Assembly (NCBI GenBank): GCA_023488455.1
Contig: JAMDDV010000001.1
Coordinates: forward strand, 1-64,000
Direction: 5' to 3'
Length of the DNA stretch: 64,000 nucleotides
Origin: Actinomycetota bacterium
Lineage (GTDB): Bacteria > Actinomycetota > Humimicrobiia > Hakubellales > JAMDDV01
Shown here piece by piece: positions 24,563 to 33,410 of this stretch. The translations under genes and the position numbers were made by a program. The notes beneath the pieces were generated by a model. It saw only the letters and a program-made list of their open reading frames with translations, was not told the DNA's origin and did no database searches. The number at the start of each line of letters is the position of its first letter. Within the stretch, counting starts at the first letter, position 1.

Positions 24563-25593
24563 GCGACCAGCGTCCTGAATTAACTTACAAATCTGCAGGT
24601 GTTGATTTAGATGTAGCTAATAGCATTGCGAAGCTGATCAAAAAACAGCTTCAGGTAACAGATCGACCCGAGGTGATGTCAAAAGTCGGTGGCTTTTCTG
24701 GCCTGTTCAAACTCGATCTGAAGAAGTACAAAAATCCGGTGCTCTCGTCTTCCGCTGATGGAGTGGGGACGAAGTTAAAGTTAGCGCAGTATGCTGAAAG
24801 GCATTTCGGGGTGGGCATCGATCTCGTCGCCATGTGCGTTAACGATATTATAACCTGTGGTGCTGAGCCACTTTTCATGCTTGATTATATTTCCACAAAC
24901 AAGATTGACCCCCGCGTATTAAGTGAGGTCATAAGCGGCATATCCAGTGGATGCCAGCAGTCGGGATGCGCGCTCATCGGCGGCGAAACCGCTGAGATGC
25001 CCGGCTTCTACTTGCCAGGAGAATATGATCTGGCTGGGTTTGCGGTAGGATGTGTAGAACAGGCGGAGATCGTAGATGGTCGGGATGTAGCAAAAGGAGA
25101 TGTGTTGATATCGCTATCATCAAGCGGTGCGCATTCAAACGGATATTCATTGATTCGGGCAGTGTTTGGGATTGACTCGAAGGAGTCGTTTAAAAAATTA
25201 TCCACAAATGTATTAAACAAATTGCTTGAGCCTACTATAATATATGCCGTAGCTGTTCTGGATTTAAAGAAACGCCTGAGGATTAAGGCGATGGCTAACA
25301 TCACAGGTGGAGGCATTATCGGGAATCTGTCGCGTTCTCTGCGACCCGATGTTGACTGCATTGTCGAGTTGAAGAAGATTGACAGACCTGAGGTCTTCGA
25401 TTTGATCGCTGCAGAGGGTAAGATAGACTTTCAGGAGATGTACCGTGTATTTAATATGGGCATGGGATTTGCGGTGATAGTCTCCAGTGATGATGTTGAT
25501 GGTGCTCTGCATGTTCTTAAAGATAATGGCATCGGCGGTGCAGTCGCAGGTGAAATAGTCCATGGCAGCGGAAAGGTAATTTTAAGAAGTTAA
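24559..25593 (+). CDS. purM: Phosphoribosylformylglycinamidine cyclo-ligase
   Basis: PurM closes FGAM to AIR with ATP. The 344-residue protein is full length, with TYKSAGVDLDVANS at the start, SSADGVGTKLKLA, AMCVNDIITCGAEPLFMLDY, IGGETAEMPGFY and NITGGGIIGNLSRS. ATGA overlap with purF shows tight coupling. Confidence 0.97.
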   Translation: MSDQRPELTYKSAGVDLDVANSIAKLIKKQLQVTDRPEVMSKVGGFSGLFKLDLKKYKNPVLSSSADGVGTKLKLAQYAERHFGVGIDLVAMCVNDIITCGAEPLFMLDYISTNKIDPRVLSEVISGISSGCQQSGCALIGGETAEMPGFYLPGEYDLAGFAVGCVEQAEIVDGRDVAKGDVLISLSSSGAHSNGYSLIRAVFGIDSKESFKKLSTNVLNKLLEPTIIYAVAVLDLKKRLRIKAMANITGGGIIGNLSRSLRPDVDCIVELKKIDRPEVFDLIAAEGKIDFQEMYRVFNMGMGFAVIVSSDDVDGALHVLKDNGIGGAVAGEIVHGSGKVILRS

Positions 25594-26214
25594 ATGGTGG
25601 AAACGGATACTGTACTTGGAGGGAAAGTTAAGAACATAGTTGTCCTGGCATCGGGAAACGGATCGAATTTTCAGGCGATAATCGATGCCATAGATCGTGG
25701 TGAAATTAACGCAATGATATCTGCTCTTATAACCAATAATCCTGATGCTTATGCCCTAAAGCGGGCGCACAAGCACGGCATTCCCTCCGTATTGATAAAG
25801 CCGTCGGAGTTTGGCAGCAGAGAGGAATATGATGATGCGCTGCTGGATGCGTTGATGGAAATGGACCCTGATCTAATCGTGCTTGCGGGGTATATGCTGC
25901 TTTTGGGCAAACGGATTGTCACGAAGTTTAAGGGAAGAATAATAAATATCCATCCTGCTCTTCTTCCATCATTTAAAGGTACACATGGCGTAAGAGATGC
26001 ATTTGAGTATGGTGTCAAGATCACGGGCGTGACGGTGCATTTTGTTGACGAGGGCATAGATACGGGTAAGATAATAGCGCAGGAAGCCGTTGCAATCCTT
26101 GATGATGATACTCTTAAAGCGCTGGAAGAACGCATACATAAAGTTGAACATAAGCTTTATCCTCAAACTATTGCGGAGCTTTTGGACGGGAACTTGGCAC
26201 GAAAGGATAAATAA
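25594..26214 (+). CDS. purN: Phosphoribosylglycinamide formyltransferase
   Basis: PurN formylates GAR from 10-formyl-THF. The 206-residue protein shows VVLASGNGSNFQAIID and the catalytic Asn-His pair in IINIHPALLPSFKG, with the distal Asp in HFVDEGIDTGKI. It starts directly after the purM stop (TAAATG) and ends two bases before the epimerase gene, so the operon continues. Confidence 0.96.
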   Translation: MVETDTVLGGKVKNIVVLASGNGSNFQAIIDAIDRGEINAMISALITNNPDAYALKRAHKHGIPSVLIKPSEFGSREEYDDALLDALMEMDPDLIVLAGYMLLLGKRIVTKFKGRIINIHPALLPSFKGTHGVRDAFEYGVKITGVTVHFVDEGIDTGKIIAQEAVAILDDDTLKALEERIHKVEHKLYPQTIAELLDGNLARKDK

Positions 26215-26216
26215 AT

Positions 26217-27182
26217 TTGAAGATTCTGGTAACGGGCGGCGCAGGGTTCATCGGTTCTCATATTGTTGATGCTTATATTGCAGAAGGCCACAAGGTTACC
26301 GTAGTGGATGATCTCTCAACTGGCTCTGAAGAGAACATCAATCCCGATGCGAAGTTCGTAAAAGTTGACATATGCGAGAAGCAGCTGGAGTCGGTTTTTA
26401 AATCTGGCCATTTCGATTGCGTGAATCATCAAGCAGCTAACATCATCATCAGGCAGTCGATCGAGAACCCGATATACGATGCGAGCACAAACATCATTGG
26501 TACGCTTAATGTGTTGGAGATGTGCAAAAAGTACGGCGTGAAGAAGTTCATCTTCGCATCGAGCGTGGCAGTGTACGGGGAGCCCGAGTACATACCAGTT
26601 GATGAGACGCATAGAATAGCTCCTCTTTCTCAGTACGGTGTATCGAAATTCTGTGCGGAGAAGTATTGCGACCTGTATCGCAGGACTTATAATATCCAGA
26701 GGTTTACTTTTCGTTACTCAAATGTTTACGGGCCCAGGCAGCGCCACAATTCGGAAGCTGGGGTGATCTCAATTTTCATAAACAACATACTCAATGATGA
26801 GCCACCGACAATATTTGGTGATGGTGAGCAGATAAGGGATTTCATATATGTGGGCGACATTGCAAAGGCAAATCAGATCGTCCTGAAGGCTGAGGAGGGT
26901 GGTGTCTTTAACCTGGGTTGTGGTAAACCGTATACCATAAATCAGCTTGTCGGCATCCTCTCATCAATATTCAATAAAGAGATAAGGCCCATTCATGCAG
27001 ATAAGCGCCCTGGCGATGTAAAGGCAATGGCAGTCTCCAGCGGTAAGGCGGTGGGACAGCTTGGTTGGAAGTCGCCGATTGAGCTTTACGAGGGACTGGA
27101 AAATACCGTCCGTTGGTTTGAGAATGACATGAGAGAGGGAAAGCATAAGGCCCAGGGACGGGATTCGCACGGAAAATCTTAG
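26217..27182 (+). CDS. NAD-dependent sugar-nucleotide epimerase (GalE-like SDR)
   Basis: The 321-residue extended SDR protein begins with the NAD motif VTGGAGFIGSHIVD and has the catalytic ASSVAVYG and YGVSKF (YxxxK), plus the sugar-binding stretch RYSNVYGPRQ. These features place it among UDP-glucose 4-epimerase-like enzymes. It starts with TTG two bases after purN. The next two genes encode membrane proteins of glycan-type architecture, so the product may feed a cell-surface sugar pathway. The exact sugar is not determined. Confidence 0.85.
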   Translation: MKILVTGGAGFIGSHIVDAYIAEGHKVTVVDDLSTGSEENINPDAKFVKVDICEKQLESVFKSGHFDCVNHQAANIIIRQSIENPIYDASTNIIGTLNVLEMCKKYGVKKFIFASSVAVYGEPEYIPVDETHRIAPLSQYGVSKFCAEKYCDLYRRTYNIQRFTFRYSNVYGPRQRHNSEAGVISIFINNILNDEPPTIFGDGEQIRDFIYVGDIAKANQIVLKAEEGGVFNLGCGKPYTINQLVGILSSIFNKEIRPIHADKRPGDVKAMAVSSGKAVGQLGWKSPIELYEGLENTVRWFENDMREGKHKAQGRDSHGKS

Positions 27183-27204
27183 AGCTAAGGAATTAGCTCT
27201 GATT

Positions 27205-28287
27205 ATGGCAATATTTTCTATTGCGGTGATCCTTTTTACAATTTTCTTCACCCCCATTTTTTCAGTGAAAGTTGATAGCCGTTTTGATTTCATGCGCAAG
27301 GAGGCAGTGCTTGCTGTGAAATTTAACCCTCCGGACGCTGCAGGTTATTACTTCGTGTCATACGGGGTTAGATATTCAAACAAGACGGCTTCGTTCCCGG
27401 GAAGAGTTGGTATCTATCTAATATCACCACAAAATGAGATAACGTGGTCGTCTTTTGCTTATGCAGATGAGAAGATATCTTATCACAGACTTTATTTCAT
27501 AAATAAACTGGCTCGCAGCAGCTCAGTAGGTGGTGATAATGAGGGAAGTTTCACCTTATTCTTGCCGGGCTCTGAGAACCTCGTCCCGTACTTGAGCTCT
27601 ATATCAATCTACAGGCGAGTTTTCACCCCGTTTGAGATCAAATTGTTTTATTTTCTCTCCAGATTTCTGGGGATGGATTACGCCGCATTCCCTCAATGGT
27701 TGTCAAGACCTGATGGGTGGGTTCTCTCTTTGATCGGGATTTCAATCACCGCATTGCCACTATTTATTCTGTTTGCCTGGTTGCTCGGTAGAGGCGTCAT
27801 TCGTTCCAGGATGGTTGAGAGTATCTTTAGGGGGGTAATTGTGTACGGCCTGTTAATCTTTCTTGTGATGAATTCAGCTCATTTTTTTAAGGATCTGTCA
27901 CGACTGCGGATGTCAGCCGCGGTTACGCTCAAGAACAATGAAAACTCCATTGAAATGTTTTCAAATAATCTGCCATATGCTTCTGTCAACAGTTTTTTTA
28001 AGTGGTGTGATTTGGATATAGAGAAATCAAGCGATGTGGTGATGCTGATGCGCGGCAATTCGCAGTACTTGCAGGCGAGGGCAGCATATTTTCTGTACCC
28101 GAGAAAGGTTGCTTTTGTTGATTTGGACGAGTTGGATTATGCCGATACTGCCAGGTATTACTTTGATCATGGTTATGATGCGGCCATCTCGTTTGAGGAG
28201 ATAAATGAGGGGGCTTTTGGCCTGAACAGGGTTAACAGCTACAGGATGAGCTCTGGGTTCATATACGAGGTAGGGGATGCAGACTGA
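27205..28287 (+). CDS. Membrane protein of unknown function
   Basis: The 360-residue protein has an N-terminal membrane helix (about 3-20), a predicted extracytoplasmic beta-rich domain (about 25-170), two further helices (about 172-195 and 212-230) and a C-terminal soluble domain (about 240-360) with MLMRGNSQYLQARAAYFLYPRKVAFVDLDEL. That tail resembles the end domain of some polysaccharide-related membrane proteins. I do not recognise the family. ATG 27205 lacks a good ribosome site. A 7-bp hairpin (27181-27200) sits in the short gap before it. It overlaps the next gene by 11 bases. Confidence 0.72.
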   Translation: MAIFSIAVILFTIFFTPIFSVKVDSRFDFMRKEAVLAVKFNPPDAAGYYFVSYGVRYSNKTASFPGRVGIYLISPQNEITWSSFAYADEKISYHRLYFINKLARSSSVGGDNEGSFTLFLPGSENLVPYLSSISIYRRVFTPFEIKLFYFLSRFLGMDYAAFPQWLSRPDGWVLSLIGISITALPLFILFAWLLGRGVIRSRMVESIFRGVIVYGLLIFLVMNSAHFFKDLSRLRMSAAVTLKNNENSIEMFSNNLPYASVNSFFKWCDLDIEKSSDVVMLMRGNSQYLQARAAYFLYPRKVAFVDLDELDYADTARYYFDHGYDAAISFEEINEGAFGLNRVNSYRMSSGFIYEVGDAD

Positions 28288-29764
28288 AATTATTATGGCG
28301 CTCTTTTCAGTTCTACTCTTGTGGATGAGCGGGTTTGCGCTTATCTATCTTGTCACAAGGAGACCAGCAGGAGGTCTTAACGTTGTTGGCGTCGCGCTTG
28401 CCCTTCCTCTTGGGGCTGCTCTTTATTCCACGTTAACAATTCTTTCCTCGCTCATAGGCATCAGAAAACAGTTAGTTTTTTCTTATTATGCTATCCTCGT
28501 CATAGATTTTTTGTTTTTCGTATTCCTGATGACGACTTTTATCTTAAAAGTGCGGGAGTTTGCGAGATATGATGAAAAGTTAAACCCCATGGGTCTGCTG
28601 CAGAAAATTCGAATAAAATTAACAGATATAACCAGCATAGTTAATAATAAAAGAAGTATCGTGCTGCTATCCTTAGTTATTATTGGCATTGTTCTTATGG
28701 GATTGCTGTTTTCTGCTGCCATCTACTGGACCAGGGTGGTTCCGATCACGTTTTGGGATTCAATATCTGCCTGGAGCTTTAAGGCAAAGGCTTTTTTTAT
28801 CGACGGAGCGCTGGACAATTTCTTCAATAATTACGATTATTCGTTTACGCATAACTCCTATCCCTTAGCCTTTTCACTATTGCAGTCGTTCATTGCTGTC
28901 GGAACAGGTGAGTTCAGCGATGTCGCTGTTAAGATGATATTTCCTTTTATATATATTTTGTTTGGGGTAACTGCTTCTTCCGCATTGTTAAGAGGGAAAA
29001 GTCTGATGAAGAGCGTATTCATTGTGATCATGACAGCATTTTTGTTGAGCACTTCTGTTATTTTCGACCATTCCTATATCGAGTACCCCAATCTCATCTT
29101 TGCTCTGTGTGTTGTGGTGTGTGCGGCTGCAACTTTCAAATTTATGCACAAGCCGACGCTGGATAATTTGTCGCTTGCGACCCTGGCGACCGCGATGTTA
29201 CCGCTTTTCCGAAACGAAGGCATGATATTCTTTGCTTTTAATATCATTTTTCTTTTAATTGTATATTTCAAAAACCGTTCAAGGGCAAAAGTAAAAGTAA
29301 ATTCATCCAGCTTAGTCGGGTTTGTTCTTTCCTTCATTTTTTTGGGCCTTTGGATGGCTTTTAGTCTAAAATTTAGGCTGGGCGTCTGGGAGTGGGGAGG
29401 CGGTGTAACAACAGCTCTTCAGATTGTAACGACAGAACCGACGTTCGTCTTTTCATTGAAAACCTATATTGCTGAAATGCTTTTTTCGATCAAAGATTCT
29501 ACTGGTGCATTTATGGGATCTGGCTATGGAATGATGTGGGTTCTGATTTTTTGGATTTTCGCGATTAGGCTTCCGGATATTCTTAAGGACAAGGGGAGGC
29601 TGTATATCTTTTCGTCTGCCTTGGTAATACTAATAATTTATATCCTCGGCGGTGCCATAGTGCCTGATTTCTTAATTTCAGCTGACAGGTATCTGCTGCC
29701 TGTTTTCGGCGTCTCATATTCCCTCCTGTCCAGTCTTTTGTGCGAACTCAAATTGACAGGGTAA
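28277..29764 (+). CDS. Polytopic membrane protein, GT-C glycosyltransferase-like
   Basis: The 495-residue protein has about 11-12 hydrophobic helices and a large first-half loop, ITFWDSISAWSFKAKAFFIDGALDNFF, resembling the W-x-x-K-A-K region of GT-C family (ArnT/PMT-like) transferases that use lipid-linked sugars. The catalytic Asp expected in the first loop is not certain. It overlaps the previous gene by 11 bases, so the pair should work together. A glycan or membrane-anchored polymer role is inferred from this and from the epimerase upstream. Confidence 0.7.
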   Translation: MQTEIIMALFSVLLLWMSGFALIYLVTRRPAGGLNVVGVALALPLGAALYSTLTILSSLIGIRKQLVFSYYAILVIDFLFFVFLMTTFILKVREFARYDEKLNPMGLLQKIRIKLTDITSIVNNKRSIVLLSLVIIGIVLMGLLFSAAIYWTRVVPITFWDSISAWSFKAKAFFIDGALDNFFNNYDYSFTHNSYPLAFSLLQSFIAVGTGEFSDVAVKMIFPFIYILFGVTASSALLRGKSLMKSVFIVIMTAFLLSTSVIFDHSYIEYPNLIFALCVVVCAAATFKFMHKPTLDNLSLATLATAMLPLFRNEGMIFFAFNIIFLLIVYFKNRSRAKVKVNSSSLVGFVLSFIFLGLWMAFSLKFRLGVWEWGGGVTTALQIVTTEPTFVFSLKTYIAEMLFSIKDSTGAFMGSGYGMMWVLIFWIFAIRLPDILKDKGRLYIFSSALVILIIYILGGAIVPDFLISADRYLLPVFGVSYSLLSSLLCELKLTG

Positions 29765-29799
29765 GGTTGATATGTTTAACTATCTCAAATTAAAAATCG

Positions 29800-30363
29800 G
29801 TGAAGATCCTGCCCATGAAGAGAATTTCAACTGTTAAAATTTTATTGGCGATATTTGCTGTTCTTGGTCTTATGCTGTTAATTACTGCCTTTGGGCCTCA
29901 GGGTTGCGAAAACAAGGGGGTGGCAGCCAGCACGGCAAAAGGGTCCAGCCTGACTCAGAGCACGAGTGCGGCCGCGAGCTCCAGTGTTAGCTCTTCATCC
30001 ACGAGTTCGAACGAGACCATAGCACAGGGACAATCTCAGGATACAGGGCAGGCACAGGTTGCAACTTATCTGACTGAGGCTGATTCTCTTTATGCCAGCG
30101 GAGATTTTTACAAGGCACTACGGGCATACAAGCGCGTGCTCACTGTCGATCCAACAAATGCAGTGGCAAAGGAGAGAGTTGCTCAACTGGAAAAACTCAT
30201 AGCCGGATATGAGACTTATTACAACCTCGGCATGGAGCTCTGGTACAAGCAGAATTTTTCTGAGGCGTTGAAGGAGTTTGAAAAAGCTCTGGCGCTCTAT
30301 CCAGCGAGCAAAATGGCCCAGGACAGTATAAAAACATTAAAACAGATTTTGGGAATATCCTGA
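29800..30363 (+). CDS. TPR-repeat secreted or lipoprotein
   Basis: The 187-residue protein has a hydrophobic N-terminal signal followed by FGPQGC, an imperfect lipobox, then a low-complexity Ser/Ala/Thr linker. The rest holds two to three tetratricopeptide repeats (ADSLYASGDFYKALRAYKRVLTVDP and MELWYKQNFSEALKEFEKALALYP). It is a likely extracytoplasmic protein-protein scaffold. GTG 29800 or ATG 29815 may be the start; neither has a clear ribosome site. It lies 18 bases before argS. Confidence 0.75.
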   Translation: MKILPMKRISTVKILLAIFAVLGLMLLITAFGPQGCENKGVAASTAKGSSLTQSTSAAASSSVSSSSTSSNETIAQGQSQDTGQAQVATYLTEADSLYASGDFYKALRAYKRVLTVDPTNAVAKERVAQLEKLIAGYETYYNLGMELWYKQNFSEALKEFEKALALYPASKMAQDSIKTLKQILGIS

Positions 30364-30381
30364 AAACTACATTCTGATAAA

Positions 30382-32046
30382 ATGCTCAAAAAGACCCTTA
30401 GAGAAAAAGTTCAAGAATCCGTGATTTCGTTTGGCTTAAGCAGGGAGGAATTTGATCAAAAATCAAGAAATCTCACATTTGAGCAGCCTGCTGATGAACG
30501 TCATGGCGATATTGCGACGAATGCGGCGTTAATATTTGCCAGGCCGCTAGGTATGGTGCCTTATGATCTTGCCTTAATGATAAAAAGAGAGCTTGAAAGG
30601 AGCTTTCCTGGGTTGGAAAGAATAGAGATAGCTGAACCTGGGTTCATAAATATTTTTCTTGGAGATGCTTATTATGTTAGTGAGCTGAACTGTGCTTACC
30701 TTGATATCGATAATTTTGGGAAGAACACAACAGGTGCGGATAGCTCTGTGCAGATTGAGTTTGTCAGCGTGAATCCGGTCGGGCCGCTTCACGTCGGCGG
30801 CGGCAGGTGGGCCGCGATAGGCGACTGTCTGGCAAATCTGTTTTCTTATTGTGGTTACAGGGTTTCAAAAGAATTTTATGTGAATGACTTTGGAAACCAG
30901 GTGAGGCTTTTTGTCCTGAGCGTCTGGCACTACTATATGTATCTCTTTGGTAAAGAGGTTGACTTTCCGGAGGGAGGTTACAGGGGAGATTACATTAAGA
31001 ACTATGGCCTTAAGGTTAAAGACCGATTTGATTCCAGGTTTATCGAGCTTGACGATCTGCTTCTGGGTGAATTCACGCGGATTTGTGTGGACCTTGCTCT
31101 TGAAGAGATAAGAAATTCGCTTGAGCGTATGAGGGTCTTTTTTGATGTCTGGTTTTTTGAAAGCACTCTGCACGAGTCAGGAGTTGTGGATGCCACGATA
31201 AGAGAATTGAGGGAGATGGACAAGGCTTATGAGAAGGATGGTGCCCTCTGGCTCAGGACGACCGATTATGGTGATGATAAGGACAGGGTACTTATCAAGT
31301 CTGACGGTGAAAAGACCTACTTTTGTGTGGATATCGCCTACCATAAAAACAAAAAACAGAGGGGTTTTGACAGGGTTATCGACATCTGGGGAGCCGACCA
31401 TCATGGACATGTACGCCGAATGAAGGCAGCGTACAGCTCGCTAGGCTATGACCCGGATTCACTTGAGCTGCTCATAGGACAGCTTGTGAACCTGACCGTG
31501 GATGGGAAGCCTTTTAAGATGTCGAAGCGGGCAGGTGACATAATTATGCTTGATGAGCTTCTGGACGAGGTTGGGCCTGATGTTGCACGCTACATATTCC
31601 TGACGAAATCGCTTGATACCATGCTTGATTTCGATGTCGAAGCCGCCAAGCGACATTCTGTTGATAATCCTGTTTATTATGTACAGTATGCGCATGCCAG
31701 GATCGCAAGCATAATAAAACATGCGCAGTCCACTGGTGTGGATGTCAGCAGGATTAGGCAGCATGTTTTCAGTAAATTTTACAGTGAGGCTGAGCGCAAG
31801 CTTGCGCGTGTCCTGGTCGATTTCCCCACAGTTGTATTGAACGCATGTGAGCATAGAGCACCAAACTTTCTTACAATTTATGCAGAGGAGCTTGCGGCGA
31901 TTTTTCACAACTTTTACCAGAAGAACAGGGTGGTCATGGAGGATCATGAGATTACTGAGCACAGGCTAGCGCTCAGTCTTCTTACAAAAGAGATCATAAG
32001 AAAGACGCTGAAGCTACTTGGGGTTAGCGCTCCGGAGAAGATGTGA
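30382..32046 (+). CDS. argS: Arginyl-tRNA synthetase
   Basis: The 554-residue class I synthetase charges tRNA-Arg. It has the N-terminal Add-1-like domain, the first signature as NPVGPLHVGGGRWAAIGD and the second as KPFKMSKRAGD, and a C-terminal DALR-type anticodon-binding domain (YVQYAHARIASI). The HVGG form of the HIGH box, followed by RWAA, is characteristic of actinobacterial ArgRS. It heads the argS-lysA-hom-thrC-thrB series. lysA overlaps its stop codon. Confidence 0.97.
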   Translation: MLKKTLREKVQESVISFGLSREEFDQKSRNLTFEQPADERHGDIATNAALIFARPLGMVPYDLALMIKRELERSFPGLERIEIAEPGFINIFLGDAYYVSELNCAYLDIDNFGKNTTGADSSVQIEFVSVNPVGPLHVGGGRWAAIGDCLANLFSYCGYRVSKEFYVNDFGNQVRLFVLSVWHYYMYLFGKEVDFPEGGYRGDYIKNYGLKVKDRFDSRFIELDDLLLGEFTRICVDLALEEIRNSLERMRVFFDVWFFESTLHESGVVDATIRELREMDKAYEKDGALWLRTTDYGDDKDRVLIKSDGEKTYFCVDIAYHKNKKQRGFDRVIDIWGADHHGHVRRMKAAYSSLGYDPDSLELLIGQLVNLTVDGKPFKMSKRAGDIIMLDELLDEVGPDVARYIFLTKSLDTMLDFDVEAAKRHSVDNPVYYVQYAHARIASIIKHAQSTGVDVSRIRQHVFSKFYSEAERKLARVLVDFPTVVLNACEHRAPNFLTIYAEELAAIFHNFYQKNRVVMEDHEITEHRLALSLLTKEIIRKTLKLLGVSAPEKM

Positions 32047-32057
32047 GGAAAGGAAAG

Positions 32058-33410
32058 ATGAAGGTAAACAGGGACGGTGAACTTTTGTATCCGCTCACCG
32101 CAGAGATTGATGATGCGGGCGAACTTTTGATCGGAGGCAAGAGTGTTGTGGAACTTGCAAGGAGATATGGAACCCCGCTTTATATAGTTGATAAAAAAAC
32201 GATTGTTTCCAGGTGTAAGGAATATATTGATGAATTTTCTGCGCGATTTGAGGAGTTTACGGTTGCGTTTGCGATAAAGGCTTTTAACTGTCTGGCGATC
32301 GCTGAGATGGTTTGCCAGAACGGCTTAAACGTTCTGGTCTCAACCGGTGGAGAGCTGTATCTTGCGCTCAAAGCAGGTTTTAACCCGGAGAGGATATTGT
32401 TTCATGGGAACAATAAGACAGCTGATGAGATCAGACTTGCGCGTAACAGCGACGTGGGAATATTGATTGTGGATAATTTTGATGAGTTAAGGTTGATCGA
32501 CTCGTTGTACGGGGAAGGAAACAGGAAGGCCCAGATACTTTTGCGAATAACTCCTGGCATTTCCACTTCGACTCATGAGTATATAATGACCGGACAGATA
32601 GATGTCAAGTTTGGTTTTGCGCTGTGGCAGGGTATGGCAAAAAATGCAGTTAAACTGGCTTTAAATCTTGGAAATGTAGAGTTAAAGGGATTTCACTCGC
32701 ATATCGGTTCTCAACTACTGTCCACGGAGGTTTATCGCAAGAGTGTTGAGGTGATGGTCGGATTTGCAGGTGAGATCAGGGAGGAGACCGGATATATTCC
32801 CGAAATCTTGGATTTTGGTGGTGGGTTAGGAATAAAATATTTACGGGAAGATAGACAGTTAAGTGTGGCAAGTTTGGCGGACGCGATCTCTGGATCGTTT
32901 AATGCTAGTTTAAAGAAATACGGTTTGGACGTGCCTAAGATCTATGTCGAGCCGGGGCGCTCCATAGTGGGCAATTCTACTATTACTGCGTACACTGTTG
33001 GATCGATAAAGGAGCTCCCCGGGGTCAGGAACTATGTTTCGGTTGATGGAGGAATGTCAGATAACCTGAGGGTCATGCTATATGGCGCGAGATATGAAGC
33101 GTTGCTTGCAAGCAGAGCGGATGCGCCTGCACAAACAATATTTGCAGTTGCAGGTAAGCACTGCGAACAGGGAGATGTGATCGTAAAAGAAGTAAGGCTT
33201 CCAGAACCAAAAATTGGAGATATCCTGGTTACTCCATCTACTGGAGCGTACGGCTATTCCATGTCAAATAATTACAATATGCAACCCAGGCCGGCCGCAG
33301 TGCTGGTTGAGGACGGAAGGGATTACCTCATAATCAGGAGGGAGGAATATCCTGACCTGATAAGGGATCATGTTAGTATTAAGGAATTAAAGGCGGGCGA
33401 TAAAAATTGA
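32058..33410 (+). CDS. lysA: Diaminopimelate decarboxylase
   Basis: LysA is the last enzyme of lysine synthesis, a PLP-dependent alanine-racemase-fold decarboxylase. The protein shows the PLP lysine region FAIKAFNCLAIAEM, HSHIGSQ, GGGLGIKY, EPGRSIVG and CEQGDVI. The frame reaches back to GTG 32043, but AGGAAAGG lies just before ATG 32058, so I use that start (450 residues). It overlaps hom by four bases (TTGA). Confidence 0.95.
   Translation: MKVNRDGELLYPLTAEIDDAGELLIGGKSVVELARRYGTPLYIVDKKTIVSRCKEYIDEFSARFEEFTVAFAIKAFNCLAIAEMVCQNGLNVLVSTGGELYLALKAGFNPERILFHGNNKTADEIRLARNSDVGILIVDNFDELRLIDSLYGEGNRKAQILLRITPGISTSTHEYIMTGQIDVKFGFALWQGMAKNAVKLALNLGNVELKGFHSHIGSQLLSTEVYRKSVEVMVGFAGEIREETGYIPEILDFGGGLGIKYLREDRQLSVASLADAISGSFNASLKKYGLDVPKIYVEPGRSIVGNSTITAYTVGSIKELPGVRNYVSVDGGMSDNLRVMLYGARYEALLASRADAPAQTIFAVAGKHCEQGDVIVKEVRLPEPKIGDILVTPSTGAYGYSMSNNYNMQPRPAAVLVEDGRDYLIIRREEYPDLIRDHVSIKELKAGDKN

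Noticed and set aside
27181..27200. Seven-base-pair hairpin between the epimerase and membrane protein genes as a terminator
   Set aside because: It is not followed by a T run and lies inside a tightly packed operon; it may only affect RNA processing.
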